Shown: piece by piece, positions 21,344 to 29,342 of the stretch
Layout: every line of letters starts with the position of its first letter
Numbering within the stretch: position 1 is the first letter of the stretch
Source: a virus
Reading direction: 5' to 3' (one strand)
Length of the DNA stretch: 32,539 nucleotides
IMG/VR virus record: IMGVR_UViG_3300004457_000003
Span: 1 to 32,539 of that record
The notes under the pieces: generated by a model
Told to the model about the DNA's origin: nothing
What the model saw: only the letters and a program-made list of their open reading frames with translations
Database searches by the model: none
Position numbers and translations under genes: made by a program

Positions 21344-21937
21344 TTATTTTGATTTGATTAATAAAATCTTTGCCGAAACTGCTTTGATGTCCAAAATTTC
21401 CTCGTGTTCAAAATATTTTCGCTTGTCCATGTACACACACGATAGCACGCCGTCCACCAATCTTTCACCTATTCGAAAATTCCAAGCCTGCTTAACGTGC
21501 CACATTCTATGAGCTATGGCCACACCTTCAACCGCGCTGTCCTCGTCTGTGGTGGCGAATCCGCATGGTGCCTCTTCCAGTTCTTCCAACATTTCAGATA
21601 CGGGGCTGCATGGGATCCCCTGGAAGTCGTTGATAATAGACGGCGTATTGCTGTCCACTACCTCGTGCGTCATGCTGCTGCGCTTCAAGCTGATACCGCC
21701 CAGCGTGGTAACGCCGTTGTGGTATTCGATAACGCAAACTCGGTTAAAACCAAAGCGTTCCTTTAAAGCTTCAAGTTCCTTTTTAATCAATACATCGCGG
21801 GAGGTGGCCTTCTTTAAATCGTTGGCCATATTCCCTTTTTTTCTGCGCTGCTTGTAGTTCTGATACTGCCCCTTGACTACCTCCACTGCTACTATCGCCC
21901 CGCTTGTTACTATTGCCGCTGTTACTGTTGAATCCAT
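21344..21937 (-). CDS. Membrane-anchored GAF-like protein of the lysis cassette
   Basis: A 197-residue protein. The N-terminus is a hydrophobic stretch (VTAAIVTSGAIVAVEVVKGQ) followed by a very basic linker (NYKQRRKKGN) and a helix, so it probably sits in the membrane with a cytoplasmic body. The body has a GAF-like look: FNRVCVIEYHNGVTTLGGIS, then IINDFQGIPCSPVSEMLEEL, later GVLSCVYMDK and EILDIKAVSAKILL. Similar proteins recur near phage holins. A sensor or lysis-timing role is inferred; holin function for the N-terminal segment is possible. Ends 1 base before the holin-like ORF. Confidence 0.6.
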   Translation of the reverse strand: MDSTVTAAIVTSGAIVAVEVVKGQYQNYKQRRKKGNMANDLKKATSRDVLIKKELEALKERFGFNRVCVIEYHNGVTTLGGISLKRSSMTHEVVDSNTPSIINDFQGIPCSPVSEMLEELEEAPCGFATTDEDSAVEGVAIAHRMWHVKQAWNFRIGERLVDGVLSCVYMDKRKYFEHEEILDIKAVSAKILLIKSK

Positions 21938-21947
21938 TTATTATCAT

Positions 21948-22298
21948 TTATAGTGGAATATAGATTAGCGTTATTGGAACACATTTGTTTGAAGATAGGG
22001 ATATATAATCTGTGCATGTGTAGTAATAACTATCTATTGGGCCGAAATAACTATCTATATCTGCTTTAGTTGGGCATGTATTATTATTAGGTGCTAATAT
22101 AGCTACGGGGTAGGAAAAATTTTGCTGCATGTACCTGATTTGTGCATTCGTAACCAGCGCACAATCTTGTGTATAACCAGGGATCCCGTAACCGCCCCAT
22201 GTAACGCAAGTAGAACAGGCAACAACGTATATTACCGCATTGTTCGTGTTACCCTTCAGCGCGCCCGCCAGCAGTAGTGTTAAAAAAAGTATTTTCAT
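21948..22298 (-). CDS. Cys-rich secreted protein, unknown
   Basis: A 116-residue protein with a clear signal peptide (MKILFLTLLLAGALKGN). The mature part contains six cysteines: ACSTC, QDC, NTC, YTC and NKC, even in number as for disulfides. It is aromatic-rich (SYPVAILAPNN, then DSYYYTCTDYISL). Its ATG overlaps the fibre gene stop (ATGA at 22295-22298). It may be exported from the infected cell, or contribute to the virion with the fibre upstream. The family is not recognised. Confidence 0.6.
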   Translation of the reverse strand: MKILFLTLLLAGALKGNTNNAVIYVVACSTCVTWGGYGIPGYTQDCALVTNAQIRYMQQNFSYPVAILAPNNNTCPTKADIDSYFGPIDSYYYTCTDYISLSSNKCVPITLIYIPL

Positions 22299-23761
22299 TT
22301 TTTATTTTTTTCGAGTTGTTCAATCCTTTTTTCAAGCTGCCGAATTTTCAAAACCAAAACCTCAATATAATTTACGGCCTTCATTCCGTCCGCATTGGTA
22401 GTAACTGCATCGGGCAAATATTTTTCTACTTCCTGAGCCACGTAACCGATGTGTAATTTTTTATCAGGCCCGTTTTTCCAAACATACCAAATCATGTCGC
22501 CATCGCGGCGGATAATGTTTTTTAGTCGGCGGTCGGAGCTTACAATGAAGCTGGTGGCGGTAACGGAACCTGAAAAGGTAGCCCCGCTTGTATTAATTGT
22601 AAGATTTGTATTAGCACCTCCTGCACCGTCACCACCACTGAGTACCAACTCGTTATATCTACTGTTTGTCCTGTCGTAACTAATTATATTGCCAATATTT
22701 GAAGACACCCCAAGCTCAACGGCAGAACCCGTACCACTTGAATACCACCCTTTAAATCTTCCTTGTCCTTCTACATTCATTTGACCACTAAACGCCCCCG
22801 TAGTAAAACTTGCTGCACCGCCTGTAATACTTCCACCATTGGTAATATTTTGTGAACCCATATTTATTGCACCAGTCATAGTGCCGCCTGACAAAGGCAG
22901 GTAACTTGTTAAATTAGAAGTAAGGGCCACAGTACCGGTAGCATCGGGCAAATATATTGTCTTGCTGCTTCCTGTTGCTGTGGTTGCTTGTATGGTAGTA
23001 AGGTACGTTCCGTTGTTGGTAATGCTTAACCCGGTGCCGCCAATATAAGTGTATTGCGAAGTTCCTAAGCCTACGCCCATTAAGCTACCTGGCGATGCAA
23101 TATTCAAATTTCCTGTCATAGCGCCGCCGGTTTTACGTAGGTAATTACTCAACATCGTTGCCGTGTCGCTTATATTCGTTTTCAACGCTACGTTACTAAG
23201 CAACGCAATGTTACCAGTAGAATCAGGCAGGTACCAAGTACGCCCAGCCGTTACGGTTCCGCCTGTCGGTTGTAAAATGCTCGAATAACCGCTGGTAGAC
23301 AGTGCTAATACTGATCCCTTAACTTGCCCAGATGCGGTTATTATTCCACTCGCTGTAATATTTGCGCTCGTAGAAATAGAGCCGCCCGCCGTAATAGTTC
23401 CGTGTAATATTCCTGAAAGCGTTAGATCCTGACCGATAATTTGCCCGCTGGTTTTAATAGTATCAGATACCCAAAACTTTGCCGTCTGAGCCGCCAGCGT
23501 TGCGCCTGTTTGGTTATTGATATAACTACCACTCGCCGCCGTCCAGTAAGTTCCGTTTCCATAATAGATAATACTATTCAGTACGGCGAGGCCAAGCTTA
23601 TTATTGGCCGTGTCGCTCGGTGGAATGAAAGCAAAGCGGGCCTTTACCCGTGCGTAATTCCATCCGTAGTCCACCGGCTTAAAATATTTAGTCGTGTCGT
23701 TTGTCTGCGCCCCAGCCTTAATAGCGAGTAGAACCAAAAAAAGTAGGATGTATTTTTTCAT
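22295..23761 (-). CDS. Tail fibre/appendage with C-terminal S74 self-cleaving chaperone
   Basis: A 488-residue protein. It begins with a Sec signal peptide (MKKYILLFLVLLAIKAGAQ). The central region has repeating fibre modules GGAMTGNLNI / GGTMTGAINM, each preceded by a LPDSTGNIALLSN / LPDATGTVALTSN strand-turn, typical of phage tail spike shafts. The last ~80 residues (from 408) form the intramolecular chaperone of endosialidase (peptidase S74): SSDRRLKNI start, HIGYVAQEVEKYLPDAV, and a C-terminal coiled coil (LKIRQLEKRIEQLEK). It trimerises the fibre and then cuts itself off. The signal peptide is odd for a cytoplasmically assembled tail protein. Confidence 0.8.
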   Translation of the reverse strand: MKKYILLFLVLLAIKAGAQTNDTTKYFKPVDYGWNYARVKARFAFIPPSDTANNKLGLAVLNSIIYYGNGTYWTAASGSYINNQTGATLAAQTAKFWVSDTIKTSGQIIGQDLTLSGILHGTITAGGSISTSANITASGIITASGQVKGSVLALSTSGYSSILQPTGGTVTAGRTWYLPDSTGNIALLSNVALKTNISDTATMLSNYLRKTGGAMTGNLNIASPGSLMGVGLGTSQYTYIGGTGLSITNNGTYLTTIQATTATGSSKTIYLPDATGTVALTSNLTSYLPLSGGTMTGAINMGSQNITNGGSITGGAASFTTGAFSGQMNVEGQGRFKGWYSSGTGSAVELGVSSNIGNIISYDRTNSRYNELVLSGGDGAGGANTNLTINTSGATFSGSVTATSFIVSSDRRLKNIIRRDGDMIWYVWKNGPDKKLHIGYVAQEVEKYLPDAVTTNADGMKAVNYIEVLVLKIRQLEKRIEQLEKNKK

Positions 23762-23767
23762 CGTTTT

Positions 23768-24001
23768 TTATTTGTATAATATTTGTATAACCTGGTCGGC
23801 ATCAATAGCGCTGCCGAATGTAAATATCCCGGTAACGGTGTCAAATTTAAATTGCTGATTCGTTGGCGTGCCACTGGTAATCTGTTCCAGAGGATAGTTA
23901 CCCTTGTAACATAGTAGTACCGTGTAACCAATTAGCGCCGTACGTGTCAGCGTGCTGCCTTCGCTCCCGCTTGCCGTGTATGTTTCGTTAAAGCTTGCCA
24001 T
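23768..24001 (-). CDS. 77-aa protein related to the tail protein C-terminus
   Basis: A 77-residue beta-rich protein (MASFNETYTASGSEGSTLTR, then TALIGYTVLLCYKGN) ending in GIFTFGSAIDADQVIQILYK. The same module, aligned throughout, is found at the C-terminus of the joined tail protein: TGTFTFGVDLNPDEVVQILY. The two are therefore homologous, one free-standing and one fused. It sits directly before the tail fibre gene. Its role is likely structural, such as decorating or joining fibre or tail; the domain family is not named from sequence. Confidence 0.6.
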   Translation of the reverse strand: MASFNETYTASGSEGSTLTRTALIGYTVLLCYKGNYPLEQITSGTPTNQQFKFDTVTGIFTFGSAIDADQVIQILYK

Positions 24002-24005
24002 CGTT

Positions 24006-24461
24006 TTAATTTAAAGGAACCTGACATTTATTTGCCGCAAATCTTAAACCTATCGTTACACCAACGGAAACGCCAGCCGCCAAGTCGCTGAATTGATAAT
24101 CTTTTACTTCGAACTGATATTCGGTATCTTCAATTTCCCACCCGGTATATTCCCTATCTAAAAGCAGCGCTAAGTAATCCTCCGCGATGCTTACCATGTC
24201 GCTTTTAACTTCCCATTCGTTATCATTGCTATTGGTAGCGGTAGCCAATAGGTCGAAAAAATAAAACACAAAACTATAATTTGTAACCCTTTTCGAAGCG
24301 CTGATAGTGCCGCCCTTTAATTCGCAGAAACAAGCCGGATAATTCAGCGCCGCGCTATCGTCAAGGAATGCATCGGCGGGGCCAGCAAAAAAGTATTTGA
24401 TTTGTTTATGGCTTTCCGCAAGTTCCTGGAGGCGTTGTATTACCTGGTTTAATGTTTGCAT
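24006..24461 (-). CDS. Minor head-tail connector-like protein
   Basis: A 151-residue protein with the start at the ATG at 24461; a longer TTG-initiated reading is unlikely. It is alpha/beta: N-terminal helix TLNQVIQRLQELAESHKQI, a mid FVFYFFDLLATATNSNDNEW segment, then FEVKDYQFSDLAAGVSVGVT. The order (after a connector gene, before the tail module and fibre) and shape fit a neck/tail-completion protein of siphophages. No certain family. A 49-codon frame starting at 24555 overlaps its 5' end. Confidence 0.55.
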   Translation of the reverse strand: MQTLNQVIQRLQELAESHKQIKYFFAGPADAFLDDSAALNYPACFCELKGGTISASKRVTNYSFVFYFFDLLATATNSNDNEWEVKSDMVSIAEDYLALLLDREYTGWEIEDTEYQFEVKDYQFSDLAAGVSVGVTIGLRFAANKCQVPLN

Positions 24462-24555
24462 CGATTTTTTTTGTTTGTGCCGAAAATTCAACCCTCACCT
24501 TTTCGAGGTAGGCCAAAAGTTTTTCTTCATTTTTTTTTGTCGTTTTTACTGGCAT
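24406..24555 (-). CDS. 49-aa ORF overlapping the connector-like gene start
   Basis: ATG at 24555 opens a 49-codon frame with a Lys-rich helical first half (KTTKKNEEKLLAYLEKVRVE). The second half lies inside the next gene in another frame and is unstructured (Pro/Gly/Thr). It fills the gap between two good genes, but its large overlap makes it doubtful. Confidence 0.25.
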   Translation of the reverse strand: MPVKTTKKNEEKLLAYLEKVRVEFSAQTKKIDANIKPGNTTPPGTCGKP

Positions 24556-24563
24556 TGCTTTTT

Positions 24564-25115
24564 TTATTGTAAGCTATAATCAGAACGCGGCGCTTCCGTT
24601 TCATCACCTAGGTAAATCGGGCAAGTGTATGCCGAATTTTCGTGAGGTACTAAATCCGTGCCGCTTACAAATAAATTATATTCCGGAAAATGCGCCACGT
24701 TGGCAATCAAGTAAGCGCGGGCCAGCTTCGTGTAATGTTCCGCACGGTTCTTGTATTTAGCTACCAACGAGTAGAGCTCGCTCATCGTTGGCTCCTTTGT
24801 GTTTTCCGCCGTTTTGGTAGCTACGCCCTTGTTCCAGTACTGATAATTCAGCACTTCCGGTAATTCACTCATTACGAAATTACAAACGGCCATTACTAAG
24901 TAATCATCCGTTAAAGTTTTATAATACCCCGCCAAATTATCGGCGGCAATATCAGTAAGGATCTTATCGAATAACCTGGAACCAAGCAGCGGCATGATAT
25001 ACAAGTCTTGCACGGCTTTAATTTCCGGGTAAAGATTTTTGTCTTCGATATTATCGTGCAGGCTCATGCGCTCGCGGATAACATCGGGTAGGATAATGTA
25101 TGTAACGGTAGCCAT
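24564..25115 (-). CDS. Head-tail connector-like protein
   Basis: A 183-residue, largely helical protein starting MATVTYIILPDVIRERMSLH, with an early helix pair EIKAVQDLYIMPLLGSRLFD and a MSELPEVLNYQYWN segment. The PLLGSRLF motif near residue 40 following a Y.I-helix matches the connector family (DUF6712-like) of Bacteroidetes phages. It is encoded right after the portal gene, where the head-completion connector usually lies, and docks under the portal ring. Confidence 0.65.
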   Translation of the reverse strand: MATVTYIILPDVIRERMSLHDNIEDKNLYPEIKAVQDLYIMPLLGSRLFDKILTDIAADNLAGYYKTLTDDYLVMAVCNFVMSELPEVLNYQYWNKGVATKTAENTKEPTMSELYSLVAKYKNRAEHYTKLARAYLIANVAHFPEYNLFVSGTDLVPHENSAYTCPIYLGDETEAPRSDYSLQ

Positions 25116-25121
25116 ATCCTT

Positions 25122-27122
25122 TTAGTTTTTATTTTTTTTAATTACAACGTGCCTGAACCAGCCGTGGCGGCATTGGTATTCAATCGAGGTGCCGTTATTC
25201 CAAAAACCGCCGGCCCGCTTCATTACAGAATAGCCCAGCCGGTTGCTGATAGCCTGTATATCTTCGCGGCTAAATAGTTTTGTTTCCGATAAGGCCACCA
25301 TTTTTTTACAGAAAGCGCGTGAGGTCGGCAGAATAGTTGCGCCTGCTACTTCCGGGCGTTTCTCATAACTATACATTACCTGTATGTCAGGCAAGGTTAC
25401 TTTTTTAACGGCCTCAGTCATTTTCTTAACCCCGCCGGCATTGTCGATAATAGCCGCCACACTTTCAGGGCTTAACCCTAACTTTTCACCAATAGTTTTA
25501 GGCGTGGCCTTTGGGTTATCTTTTAAAATATCCACAATCTTTTTTTCATGCTCGCTCACTTCCGCGAAGGCCGCAAAAGCAAATTGCAATTCGTCAGCAT
25601 CGCTGGTAAACACTTCGCTTTTTTGCACCATGTAATCCGCTCGAGCCGTGCCATACTCCGCGAACATTGCCGCGATAGTTTCCTCTGATTCGTCTGCAAA
25701 ATCCTGCTCAAAGCCAAGGTATTCGGAAACATCAGCGTCCGTAAAACCAAAGCCATTCTTAAGCAACAGGCCAGCCTGTGTGGCTGATAGTTTGCCCTGC
25801 CCGTACTGCCTTACAATGCGGCTAATTTGTTGGTGCTGCTTGCCGGTTAAGTTTGTCAGCGTGCTATTATTTGCCATAGCTGCCTGGGCCACACCAGCCG
25901 CCGGGGCCGTGGCCGCAGCGGGGTATTTAGATAAGTCAATGCCAAGCTGTTCCATAATCCATTCCTTTGGCGCAAATTGCACAATAGTTGTCTCGCTAAA
26001 TTCCACACCCACCGGCTTAATATCAACAATGGTTACTTCGCCGTTAATATTATGCAGTTTCGCAAAGTACTTTACAACCTTTTCTAAGTTCCTTTGTTTT
26101 GCGTTGGCATAGGTATTTTTAAAGATATCAAAGGCCGCTTTCAATTCGCTGCTATTGCCAAGCTTACCTTCCTGCTGGATACCGAATAATAACGGGTGAG
26201 TAACCGAATGACCAGCGAAAATATTGGAAGTTATAACATTATCGGCACGGCTAAAATCTTCTTTAGTAAGGTCGCTGCTGCCTAAATCATCAACGGTCGG
26301 CCGCTTCGCCGGGTCGTTGTTATACGCAATTAATAACCGCTTGCCCTCGGAGCCGGTAAAAGCATTGCTTAATCTTTTTTCATTCGCAGCTTTCTTCGCC
26401 TCGCTCGGTTCGCCGTTATAAAAGTTAATAAACTTTGAAGGGCTGAAACCCGTTTTAGCGGATGTTAGCATAGCTTTTGAAACTTCGATGTCCGATTCAA
26501 TCCAGTTACATGCCGCCAGGAAGGAAGGCAGCGGGTAAGCGCCCTTCGTGCTGCGGTATTCCTTGATAAAAAAAATCGTTGCAACCTCAGCATCCGGGCT
26601 GAAGGCGTTATATATTTTCTCCGCCGTTTCCCAGCCCCTAGACCATTTGCGGCGATAATAATACTTTGTGTTATTCTCATTCGTGCGCATGCGGTTATAT
26701 GCTATATGGTACACATTGAACCCGCCACCTTTGCGCGGGATAACCTCCAAATAGCAGCCCCCGAAATTTTCAAGGTCAGGGCAAATCATTTGGGCCAAAT
26801 CATCCCAGCTTTGCTTTTCGTTGGCCTTTTTTAAATACTGCTGCATCGGCTCGTCCGTGCTGGTGAACCCTGATCCTAAAATATAAATACACTTGCCATT
26901 GATGATAGCATTGTGTTTCGCTGACTTGTTGTAAAGTTCAAGCAGATAACCGGGATAGTTATTCTCCGGGCCAAACGGCACAAAATCCTGACCGGCGCGC
27001 GGTTCCATATCCGGGATTTTTGAATCCGCAAATGAGGCCGCGAAGCTTTCCCCGGGTTCAAAACTATCCGGGGCGGGTGTATTATTAACCGGCGTAACCC
27101 TTGTATGTCGTTGTCGGCTCAT
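25122..27122 (-). CDS. Portal protein with C-terminal extension
   Basis: A 666-residue protein. The portal core (about residues 45-390) starts FVPFGPENNYPGYLLELYNK and has KSAKHNAIINGKCIYILGSG, long helical stem regions and VTHPLLFGI (307-315), as in Bacteroidetes phage portals. After ~390 there is a ~270-residue extension: an Ala/Pro linker, a helical region, an HTH-like segment (ILKDNPKATPKTIGEKLGL, about 530-550) and a terminal domain with SRAFCKK (601-607), RAGGFW (636-641) and CRHGW (651-655), a motif set known from phage head-morphogenesis proteins. It forms the DNA entry ring. Its start overlaps the preceding gene by 38 bases. Confidence 0.8.
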   Translation of the reverse strand: MSRQRHTRVTPVNNTPAPDSFEPGESFAASFADSKIPDMEPRAGQDFVPFGPENNYPGYLLELYNKSAKHNAIINGKCIYILGSGFTSTDEPMQQYLKKANEKQSWDDLAQMICPDLENFGGCYLEVIPRKGGGFNVYHIAYNRMRTNENNTKYYYRRKWSRGWETAEKIYNAFSPDAEVATIFFIKEYRSTKGAYPLPSFLAACNWIESDIEVSKAMLTSAKTGFSPSKFINFYNGEPSEAKKAANEKRLSNAFTGSEGKRLLIAYNNDPAKRPTVDDLGSSDLTKEDFSRADNVITSNIFAGHSVTHPLLFGIQQEGKLGNSSELKAAFDIFKNTYANAKQRNLEKVVKYFAKLHNINGEVTIVDIKPVGVEFSETTIVQFAPKEWIMEQLGIDLSKYPAAATAPAAGVAQAAMANNSTLTNLTGKQHQQISRIVRQYGQGKLSATQAGLLLKNGFGFTDADVSEYLGFEQDFADESEETIAAMFAEYGTARADYMVQKSEVFTSDADELQFAFAAFAEVSEHEKKIVDILKDNPKATPKTIGEKLGLSPESVAAIIDNAGGVKKMTEAVKKVTLPDIQVMYSYEKRPEVAGATILPTSRAFCKKMVALSETKLFSREDIQAISNRLGYSVMKRAGGFWNNGTSIEYQCRHGWFRHVVIKKNKN

Positions 27123-27465
27123 AACCTTGTTTAATTAATGGTGAGGAAGTTTTAAGAATCATTTTGCCGCACTCAACTTGCGTTAAGCCGGTCGGGTCGG
27201 TGTTCACCGCGCTTGCCTGTTCATACACCCGGTAAAAGTACTGGCCCTCCGCAGCGCTGGCAAATAGGGCCACACTATCGAAAGTAAAGATATTCACACG
27301 GTCGGGGTAGCTGCTCGCATCCGCCGCCGCCGCTACTATCTTTTTTACAGTAGTCTTCAAAGTTACGTGTGTAAACACAAACAAATAATAAGGTGCGGTA
27401 AGCGTCTTAAATTCGTTCAGTGTTACCACTGTGTCGCTGTGAGTTCCTTTGGTGTAGATCAGCAT
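27085..27465 (-). CDS. 126-aa structural-module protein, unknown
   Basis: A 126-residue protein. The ATG at 27465 is chosen because the open frame upstream runs into the terminator hairpin with only a TTG start. It resembles a small protein of Bacteroidetes phages: PYYLFVFTHVTLKTTVKKIV near the start, then FTFDSVALFASAAEGQYFYR and a VYEQASAVNTDPTGLTQVEC motif. Beta-rich, no signal. Located between tail tube and portal. Function is unknown; a minor tail or head part is likely. Confidence 0.6.
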   Translation of the reverse strand: MLIYTKGTHSDTVVTLNEFKTLTAPYYLFVFTHVTLKTTVKKIVAAAADASSYPDRVNIFTFDSVALFASAAEGQYFYRVYEQASAVNTDPTGLTQVECGKMILKTSSPLIKQGYEPTTTYKGYAG

Positions 27466-27507
27466 TATAATATAGTAGGGTAAATACCTTTTTTTTTCGG
27501 TCGGGGT

Positions 27508-27537
27508 AAAAAAAACCCAGCGGTAGAAACCGCCGGG
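27508..27537 (-). terminator. Strong intrinsic terminator after the tail tube gene
   Basis: On the minus strand CCCGGCGG-TTTCTA-CCGCTGGG followed by eight T: an 8-bp stem with one G-T pair and a U-tract. It lies 31 bases after the 173-aa gene, and before the ATG of the next. Confidence 0.85.
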
Positions 27538-27567
27538 CAACTGCTATGAGAACATGAAAAAAACTTT

Positions 27568-28089
27568 TTAAGAACCCGCAACTGTCAGACTGGTAACAGT
27601 AGATGAATCGCACTCATAAGCCGGGTTTTTTTCCTCGCCTTCGAATACCAATTCGTAGCCGTTACGGTCGGCCAATGTTTTACCGGTCTTACTGCCCCAG
27701 GTCTGAAGCATTAGGCCGTAATCGTGGCCATATAGCCAGGTGGTACCGTTTTCGTCAGTTACGGCAATCAGTAATCTGTTTTGACCGAGTAATAACAATT
27801 CGTTTCTTACGGCCGTAGTCATTTTGTTGATGGGCAGCTTGATGGTTTGCTTTATGCTGCTTGTTCCGTTTTCGCGGCTCAATGTGGCGGCTTCATCTCC
27901 CTCGGCAGTGTGGGCAATTACTTTATAATCGCGGAATAGTTTTCCGGTGGCTTTAGTTATCGCCGTTACTACGCCCGCAGATACGGTAATAGTTGTAGCA
28001 TTGTCAAACTCCATTATATAGATTTCCTTTACACCCCCAAACGAGTTGCGGCAATCGAGAGTGTAACCGGAAGTTAAGGCGCAGGCCAT
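27568..28089 (-). CDS. Putative major tail tube protein
   Basis: A 173-residue beta-rich protein opening MACALTSGYTLDCRNSFGGV, a start that I associate with an abundant Bacteroidetes phage structural protein. It has strands KEIYIMEFDNATTITV, a helix at LPINKMTTAVRNELLLLGQN, and ends GYELVFEGEEKNPAYECDSS. Length and position just after the major capsid gene suit a tail tube protein. It is bounded by hairpins on both sides (28111-28130 and 27508-27537), consistent with high, separate dosage of this transcript. A capsid decoration protein is the alternative. Confidence 0.6.
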   Translation of the reverse strand: MACALTSGYTLDCRNSFGGVKEIYIMEFDNATTITVSAGVVTAITKATGKLFRDYKVIAHTAEGDEAATLSRENGTSSIKQTIKLPINKMTTAVRNELLLLGQNRLLIAVTDENGTTWLYGHDYGLMLQTWGSKTGKTLADRNGYELVFEGEEKNPAYECDSSTVTSLTVAGS

Positions 28090-28110
28090 GTGATTTTATT
28101 TTAAAAGTTA

Positions 28111-28130
28111 GGGCCGGTATTACCCGGCCC
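28111..28130 (-). terminator. Hairpin after the major capsid gene
   Basis: On the minus strand GGGCCGG-GTAATA-CCGGCCC, a perfect 7-bp GC stem 9 bases after the capsid stop. The following TAACTTTTAAAA is only a weak U-tract, so partial termination or 3' end protection is more likely than full stop. Confidence 0.6.
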
Positions 28131-28138
28131 CTAAATAT

Positions 28139-29137
28139 TTATCCGAGGTAAAGAACATTCTTGTTCTGATTGGCTACGTGTGCGGCCAGTGTGAAGATAT
28201 GCTTTACAAACATGTCTTCCCTGTTTGGCGCGATTTTGTCGATAACCATTTTATTTATATCGGCAGCCAAATCAGTACACCAAACCAAGTGTGAAGGTAC
28301 GGCGGCAATCATACAGTTCTCTGACAATGGCACGAATTTAATTTCGATACCGTTATAAAAGTACTTGTCTGCCTTCATATCTACAGAGAACAAGTCACGG
28401 TAGGTTGCTGTTACGTTATAGATGTTGATATACTGCTTGTGGCTGTATGGCGCAAAGATAACAGGCTTTTCAGCGTTGTTGATAACCAGCGAAGGCATAT
28501 CGCCATAGACTTTTGCGTATTCAGCCGCAATGTTTGAGCTGGTGATAGTAGTACCCAGGCGCTTAATACGCGTACCCAGTGCACCGCCGTTGTATATCAT
28601 TTTTGCGATAACACCGTCCAGCTGTCCAGCTGTTTGTGCTGCTGCCCAAGATTGCTCGGCTGCTCCGCAAGAACCCTGACCGGTTCCCGGTGTAAGTGCT
28701 GCGATAGCTGTCTGAGTGGCGGCAGTTAAGCCGGTCCAGAAGTTCAACTCGGCATCGTAGGACACCTTTTTGCCATAAGCGGCTAAAACGGTGCGCTCAA
28801 ATTCGCTTGATGCGAGATTCCACGCGCCAGCCTTCATATCCCTTTTAAAACGTGAAGTACGCAGGGTTTCAGGGTTAAACTCATTATAGTACATTACTTT
28901 CGTAGGTGTTACGATAGTGTCTGTAACGGTGAGTGTTCCAGAACTGCTCGGCGCTGTGGCTACAAAAGCCTGCATCGCTACGGTGTTTGTATTTTCTGTG
29001 AAAATGGTTTCCGCCTTAACATCAGTTTCGAAGGCAACCAAATTTTCCGCTACGGTTTTATTTTCGAAAAGTAACTCTTCGAAAATGGGCTCGTAAGCTT
29101 TGCCCCGAATGGCTGAAGGTGAATAACTAAGGCTCAT
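28139..29137 (-). CDS. Major capsid protein
   Basis: A 332-residue protein with the sequence style of Bacteroidetes phage HK97-fold-type capsid proteins: a helical N-arm (PIFEELLFENKTVAENLVAF), then FNPETLRTSRFKRDM, a long helical spine starting NLASSEFERTVLAAYGKKV, and late strands PVIFAPYSHKQYINIYNV and VPLSENCMIAAVPSHLVWCT. Located right after the scaffold-like and 61-aa genes, as expected for a capsid gene in a protease-scaffold-capsid block. It is probably the most abundant virion protein. Mapping to a named capsid family needs a profile or structure search. Confidence 0.78.
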   Translation of the reverse strand: MSLSYSPSAIRGKAYEPIFEELLFENKTVAENLVAFETDVKAETIFTENTNTVAMQAFVATAPSSSGTLTVTDTIVTPTKVMYYNEFNPETLRTSRFKRDMKAGAWNLASSEFERTVLAAYGKKVSYDAELNFWTGLTAATQTAIAALTPGTGQGSCGAAEQSWAAAQTAGQLDGVIAKMIYNGGALGTRIKRLGTTITSSNIAAEYAKVYGDMPSLVINNAEKPVIFAPYSHKQYINIYNVTATYRDLFSVDMKADKYFYNGIEIKFVPLSENCMIAAVPSHLVWCTDLAADINKMVIDKIAPNREDMFVKHIFTLAAHVANQNKNVLYLG

Positions 29138-29149
29138 GGTTTTTCTGTT

Positions 29150-29335
29150 TTATTTTGTTTTTGTTTTAGGTGCTTGCTTTGTTGGTGTTTCCGTGTCCTC
29201 GATATCATCGGGGTAACTTTCTTTCAGGTGTTCCAAAACTGCCTGGCTCAATCCCGAATCGCTCGTTAAAGGTTTGGTGTTCGTGTTTTGCCCGTAGGGG
29301 AAAAGTGTTACACCTTTTTTTATCTGTAGTGCCAT
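29150..29335 (-). CDS. 61-aa head-module protein
   Basis: A 61-residue protein starting MALQIKKGVTLFPYGQNTNT, with a helical mid part (SQAVLEHLKESYPDDI) and a disordered Thr/Lys tail (TETPTKQAPKTKTK). Small basic-tailed proteins between scaffold and capsid are common in Bacteroidetes phages and may help assembly or DNA packing. Its leader CTATTATGGCACT is shared with the protease gene start. Function unknown. Confidence 0.6.
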   Translation of the reverse strand: MALQIKKGVTLFPYGQNTNTKPLTSDSGLSQAVLEHLKESYPDDIEDTETPTKQAPKTKTK

Positions 29336-29342
29336 AATAGGT

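Noticed and set aside
27466-27540. TTG-started 25-residue extension of the 126-aa gene
   Set aside because: The extension encodes the terminator hairpin and its U-run; the ATG at 27465 is a better start.
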